Below, piece by piece: positions 19,315 through 28,952 of a DNA stretch of 64,000 bases. The notes below the pieces were generated by a model that saw nothing but the letters and a program-made list of their open reading frames with translations, made no database searches and was not told the DNA's origin. A program made the translations under genes and the position numbers. The stretch is from NCBI GenBank assembly GCA_014867205.1, contig WGUO01000001.1, forward strand, positions 248,001 to 312,000. Direction: 5' to 3'. Every line of letters begins with the position of its first letter. Position 1 is the stretch's first letter. The DNA is from Muribaculaceae bacterium (lineage in GTDB: Bacteria; Bacteroidota; Bacteroidia; Bacteroidales; Muribaculaceae).

Positions 19315-21164
19315 GAAAGGACTATCAATTAGAAAAAAGAAAATACGTCATAGGAGGCTTTATCACATTGATAGTGATTATTTATGTGATACGCCTGTTC
19401 AGTCTGCAGGTTGGCGATGACAAATACAAGGAAAGCGCTGACAGCAATGCGTTTCTTAAACGCGTGCTCTATCCGGCCCGAGGACTCGTATATGACCGCA
19501 ACGACAGACTTGTCGTATTCAACAAGCCGGCATACGATGTCATGCTTATTCCCAAGGATGTGGGGGAGTTTGACACGATGATGCTTTGCAACGCTCTCGG
19601 TATAACCCGCGAGCAACTTGCCGAAAGATGGAGAGATATGAAGGATACTCGTAAGAATCCCGGATACTCTGCCTACACGCCGCAGAAACTCATATCGCAT
19701 CTTTCGCAGGAAGATTACGGGAAACTTCAGGAGAAACTCTATCTGTTACCCGGTTTCTTCATACAGAAACGCACTGTTCGCGAATATGGCTATCACTGTG
19801 CCTCAAATGTGCTGGGAAATATCAGGGAGGTCTCAGCGAGGGACATAGAGAAAGACCGTTATTACCGCCGCGGCGACTATACGGGCGATCTCGGCATAGA
19901 AAAGAGTTATGAGACCGCTCTCAGAGGAAGGAAGGGCGTTGAGATTCTCATGAAAGATGCTTATGGCCGTGTCAAAGGAAAATATGAGAACGGAATCCAC
20001 GATGTGGCTCCGGTCTCGGGCCACAACCTGAGACTCTCTCTTGACATAGAGTTGCAGCAATATGGCGAGGAACTGATGCGCAACAAAATTGGCGCAATAG
20101 TTGCAATCGAGCCGGCCACTGGTGAGATTCTTGCGCTTGTCACATCACCCAACTATGACCCGTCGCTTCTGGTGGGCCGTGAGCGAGGCAAGAATTATGC
20201 AATGCTCACCGCTGACCATCAGAAACCTCTCTACGACCGTTCGATTCAAGGGGCCTATCCTCCAGGATCGACTTTCAAGCCCACACAGGGACTTATTTTC
20301 CTGCAGGAGGGCGTCGTCACGAATTCCACCATGTATCCCTGTTATCACGGCTACGTGAATGGACTGCGGGTCGGCTGTCATGGTCATGGCTCGCCGATTG
20401 CATTGAAGCCTGCGTTGCAGACTTCCTGCAATGCATATTTCTGTTGGGGGTTCAAGAATATGATCGACAAGCGGGGAACCAAGCCGGGTGAGCAGTTCAA
20501 CAAGTGGAAGAACTATATGGTCGAGATGGGCTATGGATACCGTCTCGGTGTCGACCTGCCTTCGGAAAGTCGTGGATTTATCCCTAACACTGATTTCTAC
20601 AGCAAGTCGTTCCGTGGAGCCAACTGGACAGCCAACTCGATAATATCAGTGTCAATCGGACAGGGAGAAGTCCTCGCAACTCCTCTGCAGATTGCTAATC
20701 TCGGTGCCACCATCGCCAATCGCGGATGGTTCTATACCCCCCACGTTGTGAAAGAGATCGCCGACAGTACTATTGATTCCAAATACCGCGAGAAACATCG
20801 CCCGAGTATCAAGAAACAGTACTATGAGGATGTGGCCGAGGGTATGCGAATGGCTGTGCTTGGAGGCACATGCCGCCTCGCAAATCTCCCTGGCATAGAG
20901 GTTTGTGGCAAGACAGGCACTGCACAGAATCCGCATGGTCGTGATCACTCGGTTTTCATGGGATTCGCACCTTACCATAACCCGAAGATAGCGATAGCCG
21001 TCTATGTCGAGAATGCCGGTTTCGGCGCGACATATGGTGTGCCGATAGGTTCCCTCATGATTGAGAAATATCTGACAGGTGAGATTTCCTCCTCGCGCAA
21101 GCATATCGAGGAAAGAATGTTGAACTCTAATACAATCATTTCAAGTGGCGTTAAAAAACACTGA
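19311..21164 (+). CDS. mrdA: Penicillin-binding protein 2
   Basis: PBP2 is the class B transpeptidase of the elongasome. The 617-residue protein has one N-terminal membrane anchor, a pedestal domain (RGLVYDRNDRLVVFN) and the transpeptidase domain with the SxxK motif STFK near residue 320, an SxN motif SCN and KTGT near the C-terminus. It overlaps mreD by 4 bp and rodA by 20 bp, so it is translationally coupled to both. Confidence 0.96.
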   Translation: MRKDYQLEKRKYVIGGFITLIVIIYVIRLFSLQVGDDKYKESADSNAFLKRVLYPARGLVYDRNDRLVVFNKPAYDVMLIPKDVGEFDTMMLCNALGITREQLAERWRDMKDTRKNPGYSAYTPQKLISHLSQEDYGKLQEKLYLLPGFFIQKRTVREYGYHCASNVLGNIREVSARDIEKDRYYRRGDYTGDLGIEKSYETALRGRKGVEILMKDAYGRVKGKYENGIHDVAPVSGHNLRLSLDIELQQYGEELMRNKIGAIVAIEPATGEILALVTSPNYDPSLLVGRERGKNYAMLTADHQKPLYDRSIQGAYPPGSTFKPTQGLIFLQEGVVTNSTMYPCYHGYVNGLRVGCHGHGSPIALKPALQTSCNAYFCWGFKNMIDKRGTKPGEQFNKWKNYMVEMGYGYRLGVDLPSESRGFIPNTDFYSKSFRGANWTANSIISVSIGQGEVLATPLQIANLGATIANRGWFYTPHVVKEIADSTIDSKYREKHRPSIKKQYYEDVAEGMRMAVLGGTCRLANLPGIEVCGKTGTAQNPHGRDHSVFMGFAPYHNPKIAIAVYVENAGFGATYGVPIGSLMIEKYLTGEISSSRKHIEERMLNSNTIISSGVKKH

Positions 21165-22614
21165 TTCCGGAGTATCGGTATTCAAGTCAATCGACTGGAT
21201 AACTATATCGCTTTATCTGCTACTGGTGGCTTTCGGTGCCGTCAGCATTTATGCCGCAAGTTATGACTTCGACAATGCCAGTCTGTTTGACCTCAACGAG
21301 TTCTCAGGCAAGCAGATTATGTGGATCGGACTTTCATTGATATTGGGATGTGTGATATTACTTACTGACTACCGGATCTACAAGACTTACGCATACCCGA
21401 TTTACATCACGGTGCTTGCTGTCCTGCTCCTCACTGTGTTTATCGCGCCTGATATCAAAGGTTCACATTCCTGGCTCAAGTTTGGGCCTGTCAGTCTTCA
21501 GCCTGCCGAATTCGGAAAATTCGCTACTGCGCTCGCATTGGCAAAACTGTTCGATTCCTATAATTTTGTACTCAATGCCAAGATATCGAATTATTTTCGT
21601 GCCCTGATCATAATATTCCTGCCAATCATCCTGATCCTGTTTCAACGAGAGACCGGAAGCGCACTGGTCTATCTGTCATTTATATTCGTGCTTTATCGCG
21701 AGGGGATGAGTGGTCTTGTGCTCTTCTCGGTGCTTTGCGCGGTAACATATTTTGTGGTGGCCGTGAAATTTGCGGAGCCTCTGATTCTCGGCATACCTTT
21801 GGGTGAGTTCACCGTGCTGATAATAATAATGCTTATCTTTGCGCTTATGTTGCTCTTTTATTGTCGCGACATAATTATAGCACGCAATGTCATATATGGT
21901 TTTGCCGGGTCAGGAGTAATTGTGGCGATACTCTCGTTATGTGGAGTCCAGGTCAATGGACTTGTCTATTTTTTGTCAATGCTTTTGATCGGCATGGCAT
22001 ACACTGCAGTCGCCATGTTCAGGCACCGGATAGGTAAGTTTCTTATTACAATTGGCTTTGCTCTGACGTCAATTCTATTCCTCTTTTCAGTAAATTATGT
22101 GTTCGGCAACATTCTTGAGCCTCATCAGCAGATGCGTATCAAGGTCGCGCTTGGCATCGAGGAGAATCTGCAGGGAGCCGGATACAATGTAAACCAGTCA
22201 AAGATAGCCATCGGATCAGGCGGTGTAACCGGCAAAGGTTTCCTCAACGGCACTCAGACAAAGCTGAAGTTTGTGCCTGAGCAGCATACAGACTTTATTT
22301 TCTGTACCATAGGAGAGGAAGAGGGTTTCATCGGTTCGTCACTCGTGCTCGTGCTATATCTTGGTTTGATACTAAGGCTAATTCATGTTGCCGAGAGACA
22401 GCGCACAGCCTTCGAGCGTGTCTATGCCTATTGTGTGGTATCGATACTTATTTTTCATCTTGGCATAAATGTCGGTATGGTGATAGGACTTTGTCCCGTC
22501 ATAGGCATTCCATTGCCGTTTTTCAGTTACGGAGGCTCATCATTATGGGGCTTCACAATTCTGTTGTTCATATTGCTGAAGCTTGACGCCGCTCGTAAGG
22601 AACGAATGGACTGA
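21145..22614 (+). CDS. rodA: SEDS peptidoglycan glycosyltransferase RodA
   Basis: RodA polymerises lipid II together with PBP2. The 489-residue protein has about ten or more hydrophobic segments and the SEDS signatures GSHSWLKFGPVSLQPAEFGK, FQRETGSALVY, GSGGVTGKGF, PEQHTDFIFCTIGEEEGF and PLPFFSYGGSSL. The start is GTG at 21145, inside the 3' end of mrdA. The central region with extra hydrophobic segments makes it longer than E. coli RodA; I read this as a lineage feature. Confidence 0.95.
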   Translation: MALKNTDSGVSVFKSIDWITISLYLLLVAFGAVSIYAASYDFDNASLFDLNEFSGKQIMWIGLSLILGCVILLTDYRIYKTYAYPIYITVLAVLLLTVFIAPDIKGSHSWLKFGPVSLQPAEFGKFATALALAKLFDSYNFVLNAKISNYFRALIIIFLPIILILFQRETGSALVYLSFIFVLYREGMSGLVLFSVLCAVTYFVVAVKFAEPLILGIPLGEFTVLIIIMLIFALMLLFYCRDIIIARNVIYGFAGSGVIVAILSLCGVQVNGLVYFLSMLLIGMAYTAVAMFRHRIGKFLITIGFALTSILFLFSVNYVFGNILEPHQQMRIKVALGIEENLQGAGYNVNQSKIAIGSGGVTGKGFLNGTQTKLKFVPEQHTDFIFCTIGEEEGFIGSSLVLVLYLGLILRLIHVAERQRTAFERVYAYCVVSILIFHLGINVGMVIGLCPVIGIPLPFFSYGGSSLWGFTILLFILLKLDAARKERMD

Positions 22615-22657
22615 CATTATGTCGCATGATTTGAGGTAGAGGAGACAGGCGTGTAGA

Positions 22658-22689
22658 TTTGGTGGATTTATGATAAAGAGTTAATTTTG
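22658..22689 (+). promoter_or_regulatory. Bacteroidetes promoter of tgt, unusually close to its ATG
   Basis: TTTG at 22658-22661, a 20-nt spacer and TAATTTTG at 22682-22689. The -7 box ends only 5 nt before the tgt ATG at 22695, so the transcript should begin at or next to the start codon. Confidence 0.7.
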
Positions 22690-22694
22690 CAGTC

Positions 22695-23825
22695 ATGGAA
22701 TTCAAACTTGAAGCACAGGCGCCCGGAAGCGCAGCAAGGGCCGGAGTGATTACTACTGATCATGGACTCATACCGACTCCTATTTTCATGCCCGTAGGCA
22801 CTGTCGGGAGCGTAAAGGCGGTGCATATGCATGAACTTCGCGAAGACATCGACGCCCGCATTATACTCGGTAACACATACCATCTGTATCTCAGGCCCGG
22901 CCTTGACATACTTCGTTCGGCCGGCGGATTGCATAAATTCAACAGCTGGGACAGACCAATCCTGACCGACTCAGGCGGTTTCCAGGTATTTTCACTTGCA
23001 TCCAACCGAAAACTCAAGGAGGAGGGCGCCTGGTTTCGCAGCCACATCGACGGCAGCAAGCATCTGTTTACTCCCGAGGGTGTTGTGGATATCGAAAGAA
23101 TTATAGGTGCCGACATAATGATGGCTCTTGATGAGTGTCCTCCCGGCAACTCCGATTACACATATGCTAAAAACTCGCTCGGGTTGACGCTGAGATGGCT
23201 CGCCCGGGGATGGAAAAGATATAAGGAGACCGAGGGCCTGTATGGTTACAGCCAGGCATATTTCCCGATTGTACAGGGATGTGTATATCCCGACCTTCGT
23301 CGGGAGTCCGCCAAGTTTGTCGCAGACCTGGGAGCCGACGGCAATGCAATCGGGGGGCTGGCAGTGGGCGAGCCGACAGAGAAGATGTATGAGATGATCG
23401 AGGTGGTCAATGAGATACTTCCTGAGGATAAGCCCCGATATCTGATGGGAGTCGGTACGCCTGCCAACATTCTGGAGGCTATCGACAGGGGTGTCGACAT
23501 GATGGACTGTGTCATGCCGACCCGAAACGGTCGCAACGGGATGATTTTCACTCGTCACGGTATCGTCAACTTAAAGAATAAGAAATGGGCGGATGATTTC
23601 TCGCCACTTGACCCCGGAGGTCCATCTCGTGTCGACGAGGAATACTCTAAGGCTTATCTGAGGCATCTCTTCGTAAGCCATGAGATACTCGGCATGCAGA
23701 TTGCATCCATTCATAATCTCGCCTTCTATCTCTGGCTTGTACGCGAGGCTCGCAGACATATTATTGCCGGCGACTTCAAGAACTGGAAAGAGGGAATGGT
23801 CATAAACGTAACGAGAAGACTCTGA
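22695..23825 (+). CDS. tgt: tRNA-guanine transglycosylase
   Basis: Tgt exchanges guanine-34 of GUN-anticodon tRNAs for the queuosine precursor. The 376-residue protein has the TIM-barrel motifs TPIFMPVGTVGSVK, LGNTYHLYLRPG, LTDSGGFQVFSL, FRSHIDGSKH, the FPIVQG loop and the catalytic DCVMPTRNGRNG. The usual C-terminal zinc site (CxCxxC plus His) is not complete: the region DPGGPSRVDEEYSKAYLRHL has no cysteine, while the His of SIHNL remains. I recall Bacteroides Tgt proteins also lacking these cysteines, so this is probably a lineage trait. The last base of its stop codon is the first base of the next ATG. Confidence 0.95.
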   Translation: MEFKLEAQAPGSAARAGVITTDHGLIPTPIFMPVGTVGSVKAVHMHELREDIDARIILGNTYHLYLRPGLDILRSAGGLHKFNSWDRPILTDSGGFQVFSLASNRKLKEEGAWFRSHIDGSKHLFTPEGVVDIERIIGADIMMALDECPPGNSDYTYAKNSLGLTLRWLARGWKRYKETEGLYGYSQAYFPIVQGCVYPDLRRESAKFVADLGADGNAIGGLAVGEPTEKMYEMIEVVNEILPEDKPRYLMGVGTPANILEAIDRGVDMMDCVMPTRNGRNGMIFTRHGIVNLKNKKWADDFSPLDPGGPSRVDEEYSKAYLRHLFVSHEILGMQIASIHNLAFYLWLVREARRHIIAGDFKNWKEGMVINVTRRL

Positions 23826-25003
23826 TGAGACTGAAGAGACTGAAAGCACTGAAGAGACTGAGGAGAATGAAAGGTCTGAGGAGCTTCCGTAGGCGCAGGT
23901 TTCATCTGAGTTGGGAAACATTCGGGCTGAAACTGCTCGATGTGTTCATCCTCAAGAAATTTCTCGGAACATATTTCTTTGCGACAATCCTAATTCTTGC
24001 GGTGGTCGCCATGTTCGATATCACCGAAAAACTTGACGCCTTTCTCAACGCTCCGCTCAAGGAAACGCTGTTCGACTATTTCATGTCGTTTCTCCCCTAT
24101 TTTGCCAATCAGCTCGCACCGCTGTTCACGTTTATTGCCGTAATCTTCTTCACGACCAAACTTGCGGGCAACTCCGAGATCATCGCTATTCTGTCGAGCG
24201 GTGTCAGTTTCAACAGGCTGATGCGGCCATATATGATTGGTGCAGCTGTGATTGCCGCATTAATATTCAGCCTCAGCAACTATCTTATTCCTCCGACCAA
24301 TGTCAAGCGAATAGAATATACCAATAAGTACGTCAAGAACAAGAAGGTCAATACCGGCCTTGACATACAGTTGATGGCGCGCCCCGGAGAGGTGGTCTAC
24401 ATAGGCCGCTTCGAGAATTCGACAAAGACCGGTTACCGATTCTCGTTTGACAAATTCAATGGCAAGGAACTCGTGTCGCGACTCACGGCCCAGACCATCA
24501 CATATGATTCTACGCGCACATATCACTGGACCGTGCATAACTACCAGATACGCGATTTTGACGGCATGCGCGAGAAGATCTCAAGTGGAGCCAGACTTGA
24601 CACAATCATCCCCATAGAGCCTCGTGATTTTCTGATTTCAGTAAATGATCAGGAAACACTTACGACACCCCAGCTTACAGAATTTATCGAGAAACAGCGT
24701 GAGCGGGGAGTAGCCAACATCAAGGCGTTCGAGATAGAGAAGGAACGTCGCTACGCTGTTGCTGCGGCGGCCTTTATCCTGACACTGATTGGTGTGTCTC
24801 TTTCAGCCAAGAAGGTCAAGGGAGGAATGGGCCTGAATATCGGTATCGGTCTGCTTTTGAGTTTCAGCTATATATTGTTCTCAACAGTAACCAGTCAATT
24901 TGCAATTTCGGGCATGACCTCTCCGTGGGTGGCTATGTGGATACCTAACTTTATCTATCTTGGTATCGGCCTCATCTTATACTGGCGTGCCCGTAAGTTC
25001 TGA
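23825..25003 (+). CDS. LptF/LptG-family LPS export permease
   Basis: This permease of the LptB2FG-type exporter moves lipopolysaccharide from the inner membrane to the periplasmic bridge. The 392-residue product has three N-terminal membrane segments, a periplasmic beta-jellyroll region (about residues 170-290) and three C-terminal segments, with YFANQLAPLFTFIAVIFF and SNYLIPPTN typical of the family. Whether it is LptF or LptG cannot be settled. The first ~25 residues are almost all Arg, Lys and Leu and are encoded by a degenerate repeat of GAGACTGAA-like units; the Met at 23867 is an alternative start. It overlaps tgt by one base and folK (opposite strand) by 27 bp. Confidence 0.9.
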   Translation: MRLKRLKALKRLRRMKGLRSFRRRRFHLSWETFGLKLLDVFILKKFLGTYFFATILILAVVAMFDITEKLDAFLNAPLKETLFDYFMSFLPYFANQLAPLFTFIAVIFFTTKLAGNSEIIAILSSGVSFNRLMRPYMIGAAVIAALIFSLSNYLIPPTNVKRIEYTNKYVKNKKVNTGLDIQLMARPGEVVYIGRFENSTKTGYRFSFDKFNGKELVSRLTAQTITYDSTRTYHWTVHNYQIRDFDGMREKISSGARLDTIIPIEPRDFLISVNDQETLTTPQLTEFIEKQRERGVANIKAFEIEKERRYAVAAAAFILTLIGVSLSAKKVKGGMGLNIGIGLLLSFSYILFSTVTSQFAISGMTSPWVAMWIPNFIYLGIGLILYWRARKF

Positions 25004-25357
25004 ATAGCCTATTTTAAAGTAGTTCTGACGGAAGTCCCATTCCCGCACGACTTCCCCGTTGAATACGACAATGTCTATGTCAACCGGAACTTCGCCGACT
25101 CTACGGCAATCCTCATCCCTACCGGCTGATCTCTCATACTCCTTAAGCAGCAGGTTGAGATTTGACAGTGTCTCGCTTGTACTTCCGAATACTACGGCAT
25201 TGACATATCTGCGCAGGCCACCATTCACTGCGGGTGTCTCATATAGTGAAGATGCCCTGAAACCGGAAAGTGTCTCAGAGAGCCATACAAGCCCCGTCTC
25301 CACATTGTCATAGCCACAATTGGATCCTATCGAAAGGACAACGCTATTGGGTGTCAT
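24977..25357 (-). CDS. folK: HPPK-like folate pyrophosphokinase
   Basis: HPPK transfers pyrophosphate to 6-hydroxymethyl-dihydropterin in folate synthesis. The 126-residue product has VVLSIGSNCGYDN, SLYETPAVN, RRYVNAVV, ERSAGRD and the magnesium-binding VPVDIDIVVFNG. It is shorter than the ~160-residue E. coli enzyme at the C-terminus, ending KIGYSELTG, which I take to be the short Bacteroidetes form rather than a truncation. Its 3' end overlaps the convergent LptF/G gene by 27 bp. Confidence 0.85.
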   Translation of the reverse strand: MTPNSVVLSIGSNCGYDNVETGLVWLSETLSGFRASSLYETPAVNGGLRRYVNAVVFGSTSETLSNLNLLLKEYERSAGRDEDCRRVGEVPVDIDIVVFNGEVVREWDFRQNYFKIGYSELTGTPV

Positions 25358-25443
25358 AATGTCGGTCAGTTGCTATAGGATATTTGTCCACGTTGATTAT
25401 ATGATTATCCCGTCAGCATTACTTTGGGCAACCGGGATAAATC

Positions 25444-26697
25444 TTATTTCGAGCGTAAGGTGATTACTGTAATTTCAGGTCTGGCTGCCCCCATGCGTGC
25501 CGGGAATCCTACCTCTCCTGCTCCGATGTTGACATACAGGTTCATCGGCGATCCGTCGGTTGCAGTATCTGTATACAAGCCGCCCCACTCCTTGTACCGG
25601 TATTGGCTCGGAGACCATTTCCAGTCCCCGGCTTTCAGCATGCACTGCATTGCATGGGTATGTCCCGAAAGCGACAGGTCTATGTTGCTTATCTTTTTGA
25701 CAACACTGGCCCAGTGAGCCGGATTATGGGTCATCAGTATCTTGAACATATTGTCGTTAAGACCCTTCAGGTGGTTCGGGTCCTCTGGATACGACTTGCC
25801 GAGGTCTCCAAGCTGGTTAAAGGGAGGGTCTCCCCAATTCTCCACACCTATCAGAACTATTGAGTCGTTGTCTTTGCGTATGAAGTCTGTCTGATTCTTG
25901 AGAGTCTTCCAGCCCATGCCTTTCATCAGGGAATCAAGTCTGGCCGCATCACGATTACCGCCGTCAGGCTCATCCCACTCCACATAGCCGCCGTAATCAT
26001 GATTGCCAAATACCGCATATACCCCATGGGGCGCCCTAAGCCTCCTGAGCACAGAGATAAAGGGATCAAGTTCTGACGACCGTCTGTTTACAATATCGCC
26101 TGTGAACAGTATTACATCTGCCCTACTGCTGTTGATTGAGTCTACAAGTTTAGAGATAAATGTCGTGTCATTACCCCAGGTCCCGACATGGATATCGCTG
26201 AACTGAAGAACCCTGAAGCCGTCGAACGATTTCGGCAGTCTGGCCGAAGAGATTTCTACATTAGTGGTCTCTATCACACGTCTCGTGTACAAAGCACCGA
26301 CCCAAAGCACAGCGAATAGTAGAGAGCCCGCAACCGCGCCTGCTGCAATGCCATAATTAAATCTGCCCCTGCGGGTAAAGATTCTTCCTATAAGGGAGAA
26401 GAGGCAGTATACGATCTTGGCAATATAAATAGATAAGTATGAGAACAGCATCCACATCAGTGGATTAATGGAATGGTCTGCCGAGCGTTTAGGCATGCAT
26501 AGGATTGCTGCCTGCAAGCCCCAGCATAGCAGTGTGGTGATGCCATATATCCATGTTCCGGCCTTTCGCCTTCTTACAGAATACTTTCTGACATCGCATA
26601 GAATGTAAATGTCGATAAGTACACTCACTATCACGAGTGCAATTGCTGCGGCCAACGGTATCCTCATAATCAATATATTAACCAGACAGAGTTCCAT
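25444..26697 (-). CDS. Membrane-anchored metallophosphoesterase
   Basis: The 417-residue product has four or so N-terminal hydrophobic segments (to about residue 145) and a calcineurin-like phosphoesterase domain. The metal-binding motifs are in order: FSDIHVG, FTGDIVNRR, FGNHDYGG, LMTHNPAHW and LSGHTHAMQ. Related YkuE/YaeI-type enzymes act on phospholipids or lipid A precursors at the membrane, but the substrate here is unknown. The Met at 26667 (MRIPLAAAIAL) is an alternative start. It ends 21 bp from the acyltransferase gene, a likely cotranscribed lipid-related pair. Confidence 0.88.
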   Translation of the reverse strand: MELCLVNILIMRIPLAAAIALVIVSVLIDIYILCDVRKYSVRRRKAGTWIYGITTLLCWGLQAAILCMPKRSADHSINPLMWMLFSYLSIYIAKIVYCLFSLIGRIFTRRGRFNYGIAAGAVAGSLLFAVLWVGALYTRRVIETTNVEISSARLPKSFDGFRVLQFSDIHVGTWGNDTTFISKLVDSINSSRADVILFTGDIVNRRSSELDPFISVLRRLRAPHGVYAVFGNHDYGGYVEWDEPDGGNRDAARLDSLMKGMGWKTLKNQTDFIRKDNDSIVLIGVENWGDPPFNQLGDLGKSYPEDPNHLKGLNDNMFKILMTHNPAHWASVVKKISNIDLSLSGHTHAMQCMLKAGDWKWSPSQYRYKEWGGLYTDTATDGSPMNLYVNIGAGEVGFPARMGAARPEITVITLRSK

Positions 26698-26718
26698 TCC
26701 TAAGGAGAGCCAGAGATG

Positions 26719-27894
26719 TCACTCCATTCCTCCGAGAATTGTCTTCAACTTGTTTTTGAGCGGATTTGCGTACATGATGAGCATCATTTCAAACATGTAT
26801 TTACGCTCTTCTTCGGTAACATCCTCAACATCGATTTTGTTGAGTTGAGTGTTGAAGTAGTTCTCTGTCTCTACCCGCTGTTCAGGAGTATATTTGCCGG
26901 CAAACCGCTCTGTGTGGTGCAGCATGTCGAACGCTATATAGTTTATCGGGAATATCTCGTAACTTCTATGGATAGCCTGGTCAATGAGGCAGCCGACATA
27001 TTTTGCCGAAGTATTGTTATCAGGAAATTCTCCGAGTTGCTCAAGTTTTGTGTTTATGCGGGGCGTCAGTTGAAAATGCACGTGTCCCTTAAACTGCAGG
27101 AGACCGGTCTCCATGCTGAACAGATCATCGCGCTGTGATTTCTTAAAGTCAGGATTCCTTCTCTTCATCAGGAATTCTTTTGCCTTCAGATAGTCATTGG
27201 GATCAAATTCATAAGAAATTGAGACAGGCATAAGGTTGATCTCCTTGAGCCGGTCCATAAATGAACCCTCGCCCCCGATGGCGAGCATTTTTATAAGTGC
27301 CTCTTGAGTGTGGTCGGAACTGTCCTTGGCTCTCCCTTCCCTCTGAGCGATCCAGACAGACTCCTGTTTGTCAAGTATGGCATGGTGGATGTATGCCGAC
27401 AGTTTCTTTGCAGCGAGCAGCCCCTCGCGTAGGCCGGTGTTACGTTTGACGATAAATGACTTATTGAGTCTTACAAGATCAGTGATCCAGTCGAAAACGA
27501 GCAGGTTGTTGCCAATTGCGACTTCAGATGTAGGCATCCCTCTGCGCATGAATGCAAGGTTGAGGAATGACGCGTCAAGCACGATGTCGCGATGATTGGT
27601 GATGAACACGTAGTTAAGAGCCGGGTTGTAATACTTGACACCCCCCAGGGTGATACCGGCTGTCGTGGTCTTGGCAAGCATCTCGAGAAATGGGAACATC
27701 ACCTGATGCTGAAAATCATGCTTGTTGTCCATCTTTAGAAGATCCTCGATCAATACCGGCACATCCTCCTTAGGCATTGTGTAGTATACGGCGTGCAGAA
27801 ATCCCGGATCCTTGACAAGAGTCTCCATTTTTGAATGGAACACCTCATCGTCGTAAGGAGCTATATCACTGAAGTCTAATTGTTGAGCGCTCAT
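26719..27894 (-). CDS. PlsC-like glycerolipid acyltransferase
   Basis: The 391-residue product has the acyltransferase block I N-H-x4-D as NHRDIVLD near residue 135 and a later block with WIAQREGRAKDSSD, which places it among glycerol-phosphate acyltransferase-like enzymes. It lacks an obvious membrane segment. Bacteroidales carry such large cytosolic-looking PlsC relatives; the acceptor could be lysophosphatidate or an ornithine or glycine lipid. The call as a phospholipid enzyme is family knowledge; the exact substrate is unresolved. Confidence 0.8.
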   Translation of the reverse strand: MSAQQLDFSDIAPYDDEVFHSKMETLVKDPGFLHAVYYTMPKEDVPVLIEDLLKMDNKHDFQHQVMFPFLEMLAKTTTAGITLGGVKYYNPALNYVFITNHRDIVLDASFLNLAFMRRGMPTSEVAIGNNLLVFDWITDLVRLNKSFIVKRNTGLREGLLAAKKLSAYIHHAILDKQESVWIAQREGRAKDSSDHTQEALIKMLAIGGEGSFMDRLKEINLMPVSISYEFDPNDYLKAKEFLMKRRNPDFKKSQRDDLFSMETGLLQFKGHVHFQLTPRINTKLEQLGEFPDNNTSAKYVGCLIDQAIHRSYEIFPINYIAFDMLHHTERFAGKYTPEQRVETENYFNTQLNKIDVEDVTEEERKYMFEMMLIMYANPLKNKLKTILGGME

Positions 27895-28030
27895 AATTCA
27901 CAAAAGAAACTGTTTGGTTTCAACCATTCATATGCTGTCGATGCATATGCTGTCAGGAGTCTTCGGTGAAAAGACTCCCAATAGCATAACGCATGTTTTT
28001 ATTATCTGTTGCACGCGGTGTCGCTTTATT

Positions 28031-28876
28031 TCATCGGCGTGTCCTAATCTGGCAGTCGGCAGGTGCCTTTGCGTTTCCGTCGAGTATTATTTCTCCATAG
28101 CCGTCGGCAAGTATTCGGCCGCTTGTGGGATTCTTGACGCTTGTCACATTGCCGATGATTTCTGCATCGAGTGTGCTTCCCTCGAACGCGAGGTCGCAGT
28201 CCTCAGCCATTCTGCAGTTCTCCATCTTGAGTCCATGCGCATAGCAGAGTGGCTGAGTGCCGGAGATCCTGCAGTTCACAAGCCGGAGGTTATGCGAGTG
28301 CCAGCCGAGATACTCACCGGTGAGTTCGGAGTCATAGACTGTGACATTCTCGGTATTCCAGAATGCATCCTTCGACTTAATGACAGCATTGTGTATCTCG
28401 ACATCCCTGCAGTATTGGAACGAATAGTTCCCCTGCTGCCTGTAATCTGTTATATTGATGTTCCGGCAGTGCATGAACAGATAGTCCGCATTTCTGACCT
28501 CGACATTTCTCAGAGTTATATCATCACAATGCCACAGAGTCTCCTGAGCATCCGGGATTCGCACATTCTCGAGGATGAGTCGCTGCATCTCGCGGAACAT
28601 CTTTGGGGCCTCCACGAGTGTATCTGTCATCCTTAGATCTGAGGAATACCACAATGCGGCCCTGGCTCCCTCGGTGAAGAGGCAGTCATGTATATTGAAA
28701 CGGTCAACATGCCAGAACGGATATTTTCCCTCGAAACGGCAGTGCTCGGCTTCTATATCTGTACATTCCTTGAGAGCCGACTCACCTGCATGTATCACCA
28801 CGTTTTCAAGTCTGAGGCCATGCGAGCCGAACAGAGGCCTCTCGCCTCCGAATTCCTGATTGCTTATTGTCTTCAT
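28031..28876 (-). CDS. DUF3737-family beta-helix protein
   Basis: The 281-residue product is built of short repeating strands (for example LRLENVVI, DIEAEHCRFEG, VEIHNAVIKS, LRLVNCRISG, LKMENCRMAED), as in right-handed beta-helix proteins, and matches the DUF3737 pattern starting NQEFGGERPLFGSHGLRLENV. It has no signal peptide. DUF3737 genes often neighbour PatB-type aminotransferases, as here. The biochemical function is not known. Confidence 0.85.
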   Translation of the reverse strand: MKTISNQEFGGERPLFGSHGLRLENVVIHAGESALKECTDIEAEHCRFEGKYPFWHVDRFNIHDCLFTEGARAALWYSSDLRMTDTLVEAPKMFREMQRLILENVRIPDAQETLWHCDDITLRNVEVRNADYLFMHCRNINITDYRQQGNYSFQYCRDVEIHNAVIKSKDAFWNTENVTVYDSELTGEYLGWHSHNLRLVNCRISGTQPLCYAHGLKMENCRMAEDCDLAFEGSTLDAEIIGNVTSVKNPTSGRILADGYGEIILDGNAKAPADCQIRTRR

Positions 28877-28952
28877 GTCAATTTAGGTTATCTGTCTTAT
28901 AGTCTATGTATATCAGCAGAGTTCTGTAAAAGTCACTAAATATTCTGGTTGG

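Noticed and set aside
24977..25357. folK as a truncated pseudogene
   Set aside because: All nucleotide- and metal-binding motifs are present, and the short C-terminus looks like a lineage form.
27929..27978. Direct repeat CATATGCTGTC (27929 and 27944) and a nearby 8-bp hairpin
   Set aside because: Both are short, without a T tract or a second copy elsewhere; not enough to assign a function.
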